DNA of 64,000 nt from Paenibacillus_E qinlingensis (GCF_028746185.1 NZ_JAQIVH010000003.1:372001-436000), one strand, 5' to 3'. Positions 44,238 through 53,817 are shown, counted from the stretch's first letter. Notes: generated by a model not told the origin, from the letters alone. A program made the numbers and translations.

Positions 44238-44465
44238 ATGCCTGCAATTATTAACGGTGGAATCAAAATCCTTAATGTCGCCCAGGGCTCCAATGTCCAG
44301 ATTGGCGATACCTTGGCAATCAACCTTACTAGCAGCTCCAAAATTTTTGCGGGAGCCAACTCGTTTTCGCCGGGGGATAGCTTTGGAAGTGTGCAGAATG
44401 TGCTGAATGGGAGCGCAAATACGGTCGATCCCGATATCGTGGATACGCCGAATACTACGATATAA
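44238..44465 (+). CDS. GerPA/GerPF-family spore germination protein
   Basis: A 75-residue protein starting MPAIINGGIKILNVAQGSNVQ, with QIGDTLAINLTSSSKIFAGANSF. This matches the small GerPA/GerPF family, which helps germinants pass the spore coat. The known gerP operon has six genes; this copy stands alone between two sugar-use loci. GAAGGGAG lies about 13 bases before the ATG; a TTG seven codons earlier is less likely. Confidence 0.85.
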   Translation: MPAIINGGIKILNVAQGSNVQIGDTLAINLTSSSKIFAGANSFSPGDSFGSVQNVLNGSANTVDPDIVDTPNTTI

Positions 44466-44584
44466 TTGCCGTTTATTAATTTCCATAAATTGGACGAATT
44501 TTACGCCGTGGTTGACGGTCCTAAAGGGATAGGGTGCTGCGAAGGATATACGGAACGCGAATCCATTTTAGGGGATAGAGAAGC

Positions 44585-44830
44585 TTGTTAAAACGAAAAG
44601 TGATTCGGATATATATTGGAAATCTCATGTGGTTTCTTCCAGTCCTCATTTTGATCATGGGGGTCAATCCTTCTGTCGCAAGCAGTTTCTGGTGGAAGGC
44701 ACTAGGTTTTCTACTCTTTGCTGGTATTGTTGTCGTATGCATCAGTTCCTGGCTTCAGGCACACCGTGAACAACGCGAACTTGATAAAAAGCGACTCGAT
44801 TATGAATCTGTTGTATACCGTCAATTCTAA
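44585..44830 (+). CDS. Small two-pass membrane protein
   Basis: An 81-residue protein with two hydrophobic segments (about 9-30 and 36-58) and a charged, helical C-terminal tail (QAHREQRELDKKRLDYESV). The start is a TTG at 44585 with AGGGGAT upstream. No family is recognised. A terminator follows, which supports a real gene. Confidence 0.55.
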   Translation: MLKRKVIRIYIGNLMWFLPVLILIMGVNPSVASSFWWKALGFLLFAGIVVVCISSWLQAHREQRELDKKRLDYESVVYRQF

Positions 44831-44841
44831 TAAGACTGACT

Positions 44842-44875
44842 GACCGTCGATGCGATACGCATGGGCGGTTTTTCG
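44842..44875 (+). terminator. Terminator after the small membrane protein gene
   Basis: ACCGTC pairs with GGCGGT, with an inner ATGCG/CGCAT arm, followed by TTTTTC. Confidence 0.65.
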
Positions 44876-44880
44876 TACAC

Positions 44881-44923
44881 CTAAAGATCGTATCCGTTTT
44901 TCGATAATAAATAGATGTCAGCA
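44881..44923 (+). promoter_or_regulatory. Shared upstream element, copy 1 (before yesMN-type pair)
   Basis: CTAAAGATCGTATC then TTTT, ATAA and TAGATGT. The same element, with one gap and about three quarters identity, is found at 48492-48533 before the lipoprotein gene. Both copies end about 75 bases before a plausible start codon. A binding site for the local response regulator is likely. Confidence 0.6.
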
Positions 44924-44998
44924 GGTAAGGGGATGTATTACACTAGTAGGTATCATTAGAACGGTAAGATTTGGCACAATTCAGGAGGCCATTTGTAG

Positions 44999-46837
44999 AT
45001 GAAGCATCGGCAAGTGCTACAGTACATTAATCAGCATTTTAAAGTGAAATTAATTATGACACTGTCGATTATCATCATTCTTTGTTCCCTCATTACTGGG
45101 TACGTTTCGTATCGTATTTATTTGAATTTGTTTGAGAGTGAGATCAGTAAGCAGTATTTAACGAGCAGTGAACAGACGATCGAGCAGATTGGTTTTAAAA
45201 TTCAAGATATGTATCGGATTACCGATTTTATTATTTTTCATCCACGGGTTGAGCAAATTGTGCAAGGGATTCGTGCGGAGCCGCCAGAGGGCGAGACCAA
45301 AGCCTATCGCAGATTTATTTTGGAACGAGAAATGTCGGAAATTTTGTTGCCATTGAAAAATGAAACACCGCAAATACGTGCATTATATATCGTCGATTTG
45401 GAAGGGAATAATTACTATTTCAGTCATACGAACCCGTCTATGCAGATTACGTTTCCTGACTTTTACAATAAGGTGAGGACAGGTGCGAACCAGACTTCAG
45501 CGGAGATCGTATGGCAGCGAGTAAGCATTCCGGATTCCTCCGATCCTTCCGGGGAGAAAAGCAATCTGGTCGCAACCCGCCTGCTCAAATCGACGAAACA
45601 ACAAACTGTTTACGGCACACTGGTTATGATTATTGATGAGTCTTTTCTGACAAGTCCCCTAGACAAGCTGATGGCTGGAAGGACGACGGGGGCGTATATT
45701 TTCGACCAATATAATAAATTGCTGTATAGTCGAGTGCCGCAGGGCCGGGCCGGAATTATTCCTGCATGGGAAAATCAGGAGCGGTCATTTATCGAGCGGA
45801 ATGAAAATGAGGATTATTTGTTTGTGAAAAGCGCCTATGAAGCCCGATCTTTCAAGCTGGTTAGTGGGATTTCCTTAGCGGATATCGAGGAAAAAGGCAG
45901 GATGGTATATCAGGTTGCCGTCATTTCAGGGCTCGTCAGTGTTCTGCTGATGGCGGTCTGTGTCTCCATTTTCAGTGGCAGGATGTTGAAGCCTTTACAC
46001 GGACTAGTGTCCGCCATGCATCAATTGCGCAGAGGTAATCTGGAGGTTGAAATTCCCAAAACGTCGAACGATGAGTTTGCTTTTCTGGCGGAAAGTTTCA
46101 ATCGGATGGTCGAGAACATTCAATCGTTGATCAAAGAAGTGTACGTCAGTAAGCTGAGTGAACAGGAAGCTGAGCTTAAGGCACTGCAGGCGCAGTTAAA
46201 TCCGCATTTTTTATACAACGCACTGAACTCGATATATTGGAAAATCATGCTCTTGTACGACGATGTGGAGACGGCTTCCTTGGTGACAAGTTTATCTGAT
46301 TTATTGCGATATTCATTGGAATCGGTATCTACGCCAAGTACTTTGCAAGATGAGCTTACGCAAATTCGCAATTATATGACGATCCAAGAGGCACGGCACG
46401 GGGAAGGGCTGCATGTTTCCATTGAAGCAGAGGAAGATTTGTTGGCTTGTGGCATGCAGAGGCTGATCCTACAGCCGTTAGTTGAGAATGTCTTCGTTCA
46501 CGCGTTTCGTGATCAGCCGGACAACAAGCGGTTATGGATTCGAGCTTTCCGCCAAGATACTGATTTACAGATTGAAATCGAGGATAATGGGAGCGGCATT
46601 GATGAGGAGACATTTGTTGGTCTGACGGAAGATCTTTCGGTATATGACCATCAGAGAGAACGGGAAAGTATTGGTGTACGCAATGTTGTCCGTCGTATTT
46701 ACTTGGTCTATGGCGATCCCTATCGCTTAGAAATCGAACGCTTGCCACAGGGCACGCGGATGCGTTTGATTTTGCCGTGTGAACAGATGAAGTCATTCGA
46801 AGGGGGAATGGTACATGAACCACATCTTATTAGTTGA
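44999..46837 (+). CDS. Sensor histidine kinase, YesM type
   Basis: A 612-residue membrane kinase. One helix lies at about 15-38 and a second at about 308-330, bracketing an extracellular Cache-like domain. A HAMP domain (GRMLKPLHGLVSAMHQLRRGNLEV) follows, then the His_kinase domain with phosphoacceptor H403 in QAQLNPHFLYNALNSIYW, and a HATPase_c domain with EDNGSGIDEE and SIGVRNVVRRI. AGGAGG precedes the ATG. The next gene, a YesN-type regulator, overlaps its end by 23 bp. It probably senses an external oligosaccharide and controls the importer downstream. Confidence 0.95.
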   Translation: MKHRQVLQYINQHFKVKLIMTLSIIIILCSLITGYVSYRIYLNLFESEISKQYLTSSEQTIEQIGFKIQDMYRITDFIIFHPRVEQIVQGIRAEPPEGETKAYRRFILEREMSEILLPLKNETPQIRALYIVDLEGNNYYFSHTNPSMQITFPDFYNKVRTGANQTSAEIVWQRVSIPDSSDPSGEKSNLVATRLLKSTKQQTVYGTLVMIIDESFLTSPLDKLMAGRTTGAYIFDQYNKLLYSRVPQGRAGIIPAWENQERSFIERNENEDYLFVKSAYEARSFKLVSGISLADIEEKGRMVYQVAVISGLVSVLLMAVCVSIFSGRMLKPLHGLVSAMHQLRRGNLEVEIPKTSNDEFAFLAESFNRMVENIQSLIKEVYVSKLSEQEAELKALQAQLNPHFLYNALNSIYWKIMLLYDDVETASLVTSLSDLLRYSLESVSTPSTLQDELTQIRNYMTIQEARHGEGLHVSIEAEEDLLACGMQRLILQPLVENVFVHAFRDQPDNKRLWIRAFRQDTDLQIEIEDNGSGIDEETFVGLTEDLSVYDHQRERESIGVRNVVRRIYLVYGDPYRLEIERLPQGTRMRLILPCEQMKSFEGGMVHEPHLIS

Positions 46838-48383
46838 GGATGAGCCGTTATTTCGCAAAGGGCTTGCCAAAATGATAACCGGCTCTGAGACCAACTGGCA
46901 TGTCTGCGGTGAAGCTGAGAACGGACAGGAGGCAGAGATCCTCATAGCTGAGAGACTGCCGGACCTCGTCATAACGGACATTCGGATGCCCTTGATGGAT
47001 GGTTTAGAGCTGCTGAAACGGAGTAAGCTCAAGTTCCCGCATATTGAGTTCATCGTCATAACGGGATTTCAGGATTTCCAATATGCGCAAGCCGCATTGC
47101 GGTACGGGGCCATGGATTTGCTAATCAAACCATGCGGTAAGCAGGAGATTTATGATGCGTTAGATAAAGCTGAGGTTCGGGTATTGGAAAAGCAAGCGAA
47201 TTTGCGCAAAACAGAAACGGAGCATGCCTTATTACTAGAGAACACGCTAAGAGGGCTCTTGTTGCGATTCCCCTATCGTACAGAATTAGCAGCAGAGTTA
47301 GAGATGAGTTTAGCTGACTGCAAACTGATCTTATTTCAGATCACGGACTTCATGCCGTCACACAAACAGTATACAAAGAGGGATATGCCTTTACTGCAGT
47401 TTGCGGTGTTAAATATGATCAGTGAATTGCTTGATATATATCACATGGATGGAAAGCTGTTACTGATCGAAAATGGGCAGATTGCCTTGCTTTGTCAGGA
47501 TGCTTTTGAGGAGAAGCTTGTTTGTGAAGCGGCTTGTGAAACGGTGGAACGTTTACTTGGCTTACAGATGTCTTCTTATTGTGCTGGGGCAGCAACCGGG
47601 GCACAGGAAATTGCCGATCTATACGAGACGGGGCGCAAGATGTTGGGCACCACAATGGTTGAGGCACAGAACAAAAACGATGCACAGGTTGATAAACAGT
47701 TATCGACGAATCGTGCACAGCAGCAGCTCATTAGTATGCAGACCATTGCGTTTATTTTAGCTGGACAAATCGAGTCGATGAAGCTTTATCTAGCTCAATT
47801 GATGAAAGACATCTATGGATTGTCGGTGGAAAATGGGAAAGTGGAGGCTTTGTCGTTCGGCTTTGCTTTACAGGATACAGCGCGCAAGCAGTTTGAGATG
47901 ACATATGACCCGCTGTTATTGACTGAGCGCATTGCGTTGCTGCACGCCTGTGGCACGAATGATGAGGTGTCCCATTGGACGGGCATAGAATTGGATCGTT
48001 TCATGAGCAGCTTTACGGCGTGGCAGGAGAAATATAGCGAGAATGTTGTGTGGAAGGCAGCGCGATACATGGAGGAGCATTATGCGGAGCAGCTGCCGCT
48101 TCAATTGGTGGCCTCGCAGGTGCATTTGAATGCAACGTACTTCAGTCATCTGTTCAAAAAAGAAACAGGACGCAGCTTTGTTGATTACTTAATTGAGCTG
48201 CGGATGGAGAAAGCCAAGAGCCTCCTGGCTAACACGGATATGAAAATCACCGAGGTGTCGGGTGTCGTCGGGTACGATTTGCCGAACTATTTTGCTAAAC
48301 TATTCAAGCAAACCACGGGCCTTTCGCCGAAGGACTACCGCAAGATGGTTCGCCCTGAGCCCATTAGCAACCTGAGGAATTGA
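46815..48383 (+). CDS. Response regulator, YesN type (receiver plus AraC)
   Basis: A 522-residue regulator. The receiver (1-120) has E9, D10 equivalents (LLVEDEPLFRKG), phosphoacceptor D55 in LPDLVITDIRMPLMDG, and K in LLIKPC. A central region (about 150-400) is less conserved. The C-terminus has two AraC motifs (LPLQLVASQVHLNATYFSHLFKK; ITEVSGVVGYDLPNYFAKLFKQ). It is encoded with the YesM-type kinase and probably binds the element found both upstream of the kinase and at 48492. Confidence 0.95.
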   Translation: MNHILLVEDEPLFRKGLAKMITGSETNWHVCGEAENGQEAEILIAERLPDLVITDIRMPLMDGLELLKRSKLKFPHIEFIVITGFQDFQYAQAALRYGAMDLLIKPCGKQEIYDALDKAEVRVLEKQANLRKTETEHALLLENTLRGLLLRFPYRTELAAELEMSLADCKLILFQITDFMPSHKQYTKRDMPLLQFAVLNMISELLDIYHMDGKLLLIENGQIALLCQDAFEEKLVCEAACETVERLLGLQMSSYCAGAATGAQEIADLYETGRKMLGTTMVEAQNKNDAQVDKQLSTNRAQQQLISMQTIAFILAGQIESMKLYLAQLMKDIYGLSVENGKVEALSFGFALQDTARKQFEMTYDPLLLTERIALLHACGTNDEVSHWTGIELDRFMSSFTAWQEKYSENVVWKAARYMEEHYAEQLPLQLVASQVHLNATYFSHLFKKETGRSFVDYLIELRMEKAKSLLANTDMKITEVSGVVGYDLPNYFAKLFKQTTGLSPKDYRKMVRPEPISNLRN

Positions 48384-48404
48384 AGAATTTTCTGTTGTAT
48401 ACCG

Positions 48405-48442
48405 TCCCCTATTGTCTATCTGAGACGCTGGGGGATTTTTTG
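48405..48442 (+). terminator. Terminator after the YesN-type gene
   Basis: GTCCCC and GGGGGA flank an inner GTCT/AGAC hairpin, followed by TTTTTT. It separates the regulators from the importer genes, which then need their own promoter. Confidence 0.7.
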
Positions 48443-48491
48443 TGCGCGCTTAGACAAGTGGCGTATGGAAAGCTGCATTTCCAGTTAGAAT

Positions 48492-48533
48492 CTAAAAATC
48501 GTATCTATTTTCCCATAAATCGTAGATGTTGCA
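48492..48533 (+). promoter_or_regulatory. Shared upstream element, copy 2 (before binding-lipoprotein gene)
   Basis: CTAAAAATCGTATC then TTTT, ATAA and TAGATGT, matching the element at 44881. A -10-like CATAAT (48561) or TATGAT (48569) follows. Confidence 0.6.
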
Positions 48534-48569
48534 TGTGCCCAATTTTCTTACAATTAACTACATAATGGT

Positions 48570-50276
48570 ATGATAAACACAATGACAACGAGAGGGGGAA
48601 GTACGCTGCGTAATTCATTCCAACGAGCTTGCCTTCCAAAACTGATGACCACTGTGGCGATCATATCCATTATGACGGGCTGCTCTACCCATACTAAGAA
48701 TACACAAGAAACCAACGCGCAGAAGTCTGAGAAACGGGGCAAGATTACAGTCGCGATTTATGATCGTGGCAACATCCCTTCCGGCCAGGGAACGATTGAA
48801 AACAATCTGATGACGAAGTGGATTAACCAAGCGGGTCCTGTAGATGTCACCTTCATTCCTGTGCCACGGACACAGTCCGAGCAGAAGCTGAACACCTTAT
48901 TCGCAGGTGGAGGCGCACCTGATTTAATTCTGGAGTATGCGCCGCAAATTAAGAATCCGTTGATCGATCAGGGACAGCTTCGTCCCATCGACGATATGAT
49001 TGAGAGTTACAGCACGACGTACAAGGCACTCTTGGCGAAATTTCCAGCATTGCGCAAAGCAGGGAGGGGTAGGGATGGTAAGCTGTACCAATTTGGCCGC
49101 ATTAACGAAACGATTCCTCAGCGCGGCGTTTTTATTCGCAAGGATTGGCTGGAGAAGCTGCATCTGAACATTCCACAAACGACCGAGGAGATGTATCAGG
49201 TTGCCAAAGCATTCACCGAGCAGGATCCCGATGGGAATGGGAAAAAGGATACCTATGGCCTCGCCCTAGCCTATAGCTCTGTCGCTATACTGAACGAAAT
49301 GTTCGGTGTTACCTATCCGAATTTCGTTGTTCAGGGCAACGAGCTCATTCATGGATGGGACAATATCCAGGCCGTAACAGCTTTCAAGAAAAGACTGTAC
49401 AATGAGGGATTGGTTGACAAGGAATTTTATATCGACAAGTACGGGGCTAAGGCCAAGCGAGATTTCTTAAATGGGAAAATCGGCATTTATATGGAGCAGT
49501 TCAATGTCCCGATCACCTTTTACAATGACTTTTATTTGGGTCTGAAAAAGAGTGTACCTGATGCCGAGCTGGCTATTATGCCCTATCCGACAACCCCTGT
49601 GGGACGGTTTAATCCAATTTTCGTGAATCCAGTTCAAATGACGGGTGTCGTAAATGCCGAAACGAAGGATCCTGAAGCGGTTATGAAATATGTGGATTTC
49701 GCAGCTTCGGAGACGTTTATGAAAACGATGTACTACGGATTCGAAGGTGTGCACAGTAATACACTTCCAGGTCAATGCCCGCAGGTGACGGACTTGAGTA
49801 AATGGCAGAAGGAATTCAACTATGCGTCTGGCGATTTCGGGATGTTAGCCTCACCAACACTTGCCGGTAAATGCTACTTCGGTGTGGAGAAAATGGATAC
49901 GAAAGACCCCTTGCAGCAGGAAGTTAAGAAGATGTTTGAAGCGAACTCTGCCTTTATCGATTTTAATTTGCAGATGGCAGGACCCACGCATTCCGAGCAA
50001 ATGCCGCAGCTGTCGAAAGATCTTCAGCAGATTCTCACAGACACGATGAAGCAAGTGGATGTAGGCGAAGGCGACATTTGGATGAAGGCCATTCTGACAC
50101 CGAATTATTCGCCAGAGCAAGCGAAGAAGGATGCTATTGCGGTTTGGGAGAAGGCGGGAGGCGCACAAGTGGATGCTTGGTACAAAGCATTTTATGAGAA
50201 GGACAAGGATACCATTATTTTGAGCAAAGATATTTATGATATTTTCAAGCAACAACGTGCGCTTCAGAACAAATAA
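48570..50276 (+). CDS. Sugar ABC transporter binding lipoprotein (first of two)
   Basis: A 568-residue frame encoding an LplA-type solute-binding protein. The signal peptide ends in SIMTGC, with a lipobox cysteine. EQDPDGNGKKDTYGLAL is the LplA calcium-loop-like motif. The true start is unclear: ATG codons at 48570 and 48582 lack ribosome sites and overlap -10-like sequences, whereas a CTG at 48606 has GAGAGGGGGA six bases upstream and lies at the same distance from the shared element as the yesM-type start. Substrate unknown; two permease genes follow. Confidence 0.9.
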   Translation: MINTMTTRGGSTLRNSFQRACLPKLMTTVAIISIMTGCSTHTKNTQETNAQKSEKRGKITVAIYDRGNIPSGQGTIENNLMTKWINQAGPVDVTFIPVPRTQSEQKLNTLFAGGGAPDLILEYAPQIKNPLIDQGQLRPIDDMIESYSTTYKALLAKFPALRKAGRGRDGKLYQFGRINETIPQRGVFIRKDWLEKLHLNIPQTTEEMYQVAKAFTEQDPDGNGKKDTYGLALAYSSVAILNEMFGVTYPNFVVQGNELIHGWDNIQAVTAFKKRLYNEGLVDKEFYIDKYGAKAKRDFLNGKIGIYMEQFNVPITFYNDFYLGLKKSVPDAELAIMPYPTTPVGRFNPIFVNPVQMTGVVNAETKDPEAVMKYVDFAASETFMKTMYYGFEGVHSNTLPGQCPQVTDLSKWQKEFNYASGDFGMLASPTLAGKCYFGVEKMDTKDPLQQEVKKMFEANSAFIDFNLQMAGPTHSEQMPQLSKDLQQILTDTMKQVDVGEGDIWMKAILTPNYSPEQAKKDAIAVWEKAGGAQVDAWYKAFYEKDKDTIILSKDIYDIFKQQRALQNK

Positions 50277-50283
50277 GAGGCGT

Positions 50284-50302
50284 ACCTGACACTCAGTTAG
50301 GT
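50284..50302 (+). promoter_or_regulatory. Small hairpin over the permease ribosome site
   Basis: ACCTGAC and GTTAGGT can pair (one G-U) around ACTCA. The 3' arm contains AGGTGG, which may be the ribosome site of the next gene, so pairing could lower permease translation. Confidence 0.45.
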
Positions 50303-50316
50303 GGTGACGAATCGGT

Positions 50317-51249
50317 ATGGCATCCGAGATTGCTAGGAGTAAGACGCAGCTTGCATTGCGTTACATCAATAAGAAGAAATATTTGTACATCCTTTTGATT
50401 CCCGCTGTTGTGTACTTTCTCATTTTCAATTATGTGCCGATGTACGGCATTATCATTGCGTTTAAGGATTTTAATTTCGCCAAAGGGATTGTCGGAAGTC
50501 CCTGGATTGGCTTCGAGAACTTCCGATACATGTTTGGGCTCAGTGACTTCTACACGGTTTTTTGGAACTCGTTGTACTTAAGTTTTCTACGACTGGTGTT
50601 TGGGTTTCCATTCCCGATTCTACTGGCATTGCTGCTCAATGAGATGCGTAACCGTACCTATCAACGTATTACGCAAACGATTATCTATCTGCCGCATTTT
50701 ATTTCTTGGGTGGTCATTGGGGGTATTCTGGTCAACTTCTTATCCCCGTCATGGGGCGTCGTGAATATTTTCTTGAAGCAGTTTGGCTTCGAGCCTGTGT
50801 TCTTCCTAGCGGATACGAATTACTTCCGACCTTTGGTGATCCTCAGCAGTATGTGGAAGGAATCGGGTTGGGAAAGCATCTTGTACTTAGCCGCAATGGT
50901 AGGGATCAATACCGAACTGTACGAGGCCGCTAGTATCGATGGCGCGAACCGCTTCCAAAGAATCCTATACGTCACGCTGCCAGGGATCAAATCGACGATT
51001 ATTATCCTGCTGATTCTAAGGCTGGGTCATATTATGGGTAATGGTTTTGAACAGATTTTTGTCTTGCAGAATCCGTTGAACCTCAGTGTTTCCGAAGTGT
51101 TTGAGACCTATGTGTACCGCGTCGGTTTGATTGGCGGAAGGTTCTCTTTCGGTACAACTGTTGGGCTGTTCACCTCTGTGATTGGGTTAATATTCCTGCT
51201 AGCGAGCAATCAGATCGCAAAGTGGATGAAAGAAGATGGGATTTGGTAA
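50317..51249 (+). CDS. ABC transporter permease, LplB type
   Basis: A 310-residue six-helix permease. The LplB hallmark YVPMYGIIIAFKDFNFAKG lies near residue 45, and the EAA loop reads EAASIDGANRFQRILYVTLP. It begins 40 bp after the first binding-protein gene and is followed after 15 bp by its YtcP-type partner. No ATPase is encoded, as in the other importers of this window. Confidence 0.94.
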   Translation: MASEIARSKTQLALRYINKKKYLYILLIPAVVYFLIFNYVPMYGIIIAFKDFNFAKGIVGSPWIGFENFRYMFGLSDFYTVFWNSLYLSFLRLVFGFPFPILLALLLNEMRNRTYQRITQTIIYLPHFISWVVIGGILVNFLSPSWGVVNIFLKQFGFEPVFFLADTNYFRPLVILSSMWKESGWESILYLAAMVGINTELYEAASIDGANRFQRILYVTLPGIKSTIIILLILRLGHIMGNGFEQIFVLQNPLNLSVSEVFETYVYRVGLIGGRFSFGTTVGLFTSVIGLIFLLASNQIAKWMKEDGIW

Positions 51250-51264
51250 GAGGAGGTTACAGTT

Positions 51265-52137
51265 GTGGGTATTCGATCGTTTGGCGATAAAGTTTTTGAT
51301 GGTTTGAATTATGGCATTGTGACGCTGTTTGCAATCGTTTGCTTATTTCCATTCTTCTATGTGGCTGCATTCTCGATTACACCGTACTCCGAGTATTTGG
51401 CGAATCCCTTGAAGCTCATTCCTTATCACATTGAGCTGGCGGCGTATAAGCAGATTTTGCAGATGCCGCTCATGTGGACAGGGTATAAGAATACGCTGCT
51501 CATCACGATTATAGGTGTAGTTCTCAATATTTTCCTGCTCCTGATCTCAGCTTATCCGCTATCCAAAACGGACTTAAAGGGTAGAAATATCATTATGATT
51601 CTCATTACCTTCACGATGTTCTTCAATGGTGGCTTGATTCCTAACTTTTACTTAATCAAAACGTTGCATTTATACAACACTTTGTGGGCAATGATCTTAC
51701 CGGGCGTCTTGGGCGCCTACAATTTGATCTTAATGAAGAACTTTGTAAGCGCTATACCGGCGAGCTTGGAGGAATCGGCTTTTATCGATGGGGCGAATGA
51801 AATCAAGGTTTTATATAAAATCATCGTGCCGCTTTCTAAACCGGCTATTGCGACCTTCGTTATTTTCCATGCGGTGACGCAGTGGAACACGTTCTTCTCG
51901 GCGATTATTTACACCTCCAAGCGAAGTTTGTGGCCATTGATGTTGATTCTGCGGGACATGGTCGTTGATGATGGCGGCATTGCCAAAGATGCCATGGATA
52001 TGAACAACAGCGGTATTACGGTATTCACGATTAAAATGGCGATCATCATTTTTGCGACACTCCCGATTCTGCTCGTGTATCCTTTCCTACAAAAGTATTT
52101 CATGAAGGGTGTACTGGTTGGTTCGATTAAAGGGTAA
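51265..52137 (+). CDS. ABC transporter permease, YtcP type
   Basis: A 290-residue six-helix permease. Typical segments are FYVAAFSITPYSEYLANPL, MFFNGGLIPNFYLIKTL and the C-terminal FMKGVLVGSIKG; the EAA loop is EESAFIDGANEIKVLYKII. The start is GTG at 51265 after GAGGAGG. It is followed after 75 bp by a second binding-protein gene, without a terminator between. Confidence 0.94.
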   Translation: MGIRSFGDKVFDGLNYGIVTLFAIVCLFPFFYVAAFSITPYSEYLANPLKLIPYHIELAAYKQILQMPLMWTGYKNTLLITIIGVVLNIFLLLISAYPLSKTDLKGRNIIMILITFTMFFNGGLIPNFYLIKTLHLYNTLWAMILPGVLGAYNLILMKNFVSAIPASLEESAFIDGANEIKVLYKIIVPLSKPAIATFVIFHAVTQWNTFFSAIIYTSKRSLWPLMLILRDMVVDDGGIAKDAMDMNNSGITVFTIKMAIIIFATLPILLVYPFLQKYFMKGVLVGSIKG

Positions 52138-52212
52138 TTTCATCATTTCGTAAGGGTAAGCCTCGATTAAATCTGCCATTTCGCAGTTTAATAATAGCGA
52201 TACATAAAGGAG

Positions 52213-53817
52213 ATGTTGGTATTGAAAGGGTCAGTCAAAAGCATCGCAAGCAGTCTCATTTGCATCGGGTTATTGTCTTCCATCGTTATGGCTTGTAGTT
52301 CTACCACGGATACACCGGCTAGCACAACAGCTGCATCGGCGGCACCAGGTGCAAGCACAGCGACAGCAGCACCAGCCAAATCAGCGCCTGTCAGTATCAA
52401 AATGTTTAACCGGGTCAATGCGAACGTGGTCATTGATAACAATCCTGTCATTGCTGAGGCTGAAAAGCTGGCCAATGTGAAGCTATCTGTTGAGGCACCT
52501 CCAATTAACAATTATGTCGAGAAACTTCAGGTACTTATGGCATCCGGTGATCTGCCAGATCTCGTGTATAACTGGGGCGGGGCAGACGCGAATCTGGAGA
52601 AATGGTCCAAAGACGGTCTACTGACGCCGCTTGATGACAAGATTGCGAAATATCCGAATTTGACGAAAAACATTACGAAAGAAATGTGGGACGCTGTTAA
52701 ATCCATCAACGATGGGAAAACGTACATTATTCCTAGAACGAATGTTGTGAATCACTGGGGGTACATGGTCAACCAGCAATGGCTGAATAAGTTGAATTTA
52801 AAAGCGCCTACAACGCTGGATGAGTTTACGAATGTGTGTAAAGCTTTTACCAATAATGACCCAGATGGCAATGGTAAAGCCGATACCTACTGTCTGAGCT
52901 TGTCCAATCCTAGCCTTGGCAGCAACACAGTGTGGAATTCAACCTTCTTCTTGGCCTCTGCCTTTAATCTTCCGATCATCAATGGCGTCAAAGATACCGA
53001 TGGTGCTTATAAAATCAGAGAGAAAATGTCCGGCTATATTCCTTTCTTGACGTATTTGAAAGGCCTAAATGAACAAAAACTCATCGATCCTGAGTACCTG
53101 ATTAACAAGATTTATGTGGATCAAGAGAAGCTGAATCAGAATCGCGTCGGTATCATTTATTCTCATCAGTACGCGGTTATGGCTAACTTAGCCAAGGATA
53201 AGGAATCTGACAAAAAGTACGCGTATCAACCAGTATTAAAAGATAGCAAGGGTGTAGCCATGGATCTCGTTACGCCGGCAGTGTGGGGCGGCTGGATGAT
53301 TCCGAAATCGTCCAAAAATGTGGATGGCGTGTTGAAATTCCTAGATTGGGGCAATACAACGGAAGCGAACACATTGTTCCAATTAGGTACGAAAGGGTTA
53401 ACGTTTGAAAGCTATGATCCTGCCACGAAAAATATTTCTCGTACAGCCGACCAAGCAACCAAACTTGCTTCCACAACGAGCACGTATATGACGCTTGCGA
53501 ACGCGATTGATGGCAACCCAGCTATTATTGAGGGTGCAGATACGGTAGACAGACTGAATACGTACAAAGCGCAATTGGATGCGGCATTGAAGCAAATGAC
53601 TTTAGTCAACGTACCTGCCGTTCGCTCCCCTAAAATCTTGAACCTGAATACAGCCATTCCGGATCTAGTGAAGAAAAAAGACGATCAAGAATTGAAATAC
53701 TTGATGGGTACGCTGACTCTTCAACAGTTTAAGGATTTCTTGGAGAAAGAATGGTATCCAGCTACAGCGGATGCAGAGAAGGAATACGTGGATTACATGA
53801 ATAAGCAAGGAAAATGA
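52213..53817 (+). CDS. Sugar ABC transporter binding lipoprotein (second of two)
   Basis: A 534-residue LplA-type solute-binding protein. The signal peptide ends in SIVMAC (lipobox), then a Ser/Thr/Ala/Pro-rich linker and the body with TNNDPDGNGKADTYCLSL. AAAGGAG directly abuts the ATG at 52213, so the TTG at 52222 is a better-spaced start. It is placed after the permeases, whereas another binding protein is encoded before them, so the same permease pair may be served by two receptors. A weak hairpin terminator follows. Confidence 0.92.
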   Translation: MLVLKGSVKSIASSLICIGLLSSIVMACSSTTDTPASTTAASAAPGASTATAAPAKSAPVSIKMFNRVNANVVIDNNPVIAEAEKLANVKLSVEAPPINNYVEKLQVLMASGDLPDLVYNWGGADANLEKWSKDGLLTPLDDKIAKYPNLTKNITKEMWDAVKSINDGKTYIIPRTNVVNHWGYMVNQQWLNKLNLKAPTTLDEFTNVCKAFTNNDPDGNGKADTYCLSLSNPSLGSNTVWNSTFFLASAFNLPIINGVKDTDGAYKIREKMSGYIPFLTYLKGLNEQKLIDPEYLINKIYVDQEKLNQNRVGIIYSHQYAVMANLAKDKESDKKYAYQPVLKDSKGVAMDLVTPAVWGGWMIPKSSKNVDGVLKFLDWGNTTEANTLFQLGTKGLTFESYDPATKNISRTADQATKLASTTSTYMTLANAIDGNPAIIEGADTVDRLNTYKAQLDAALKQMTLVNVPAVRSPKILNLNTAIPDLVKKKDDQELKYLMGTLTLQQFKDFLEKEWYPATADAEKEYVDYMNKQGK

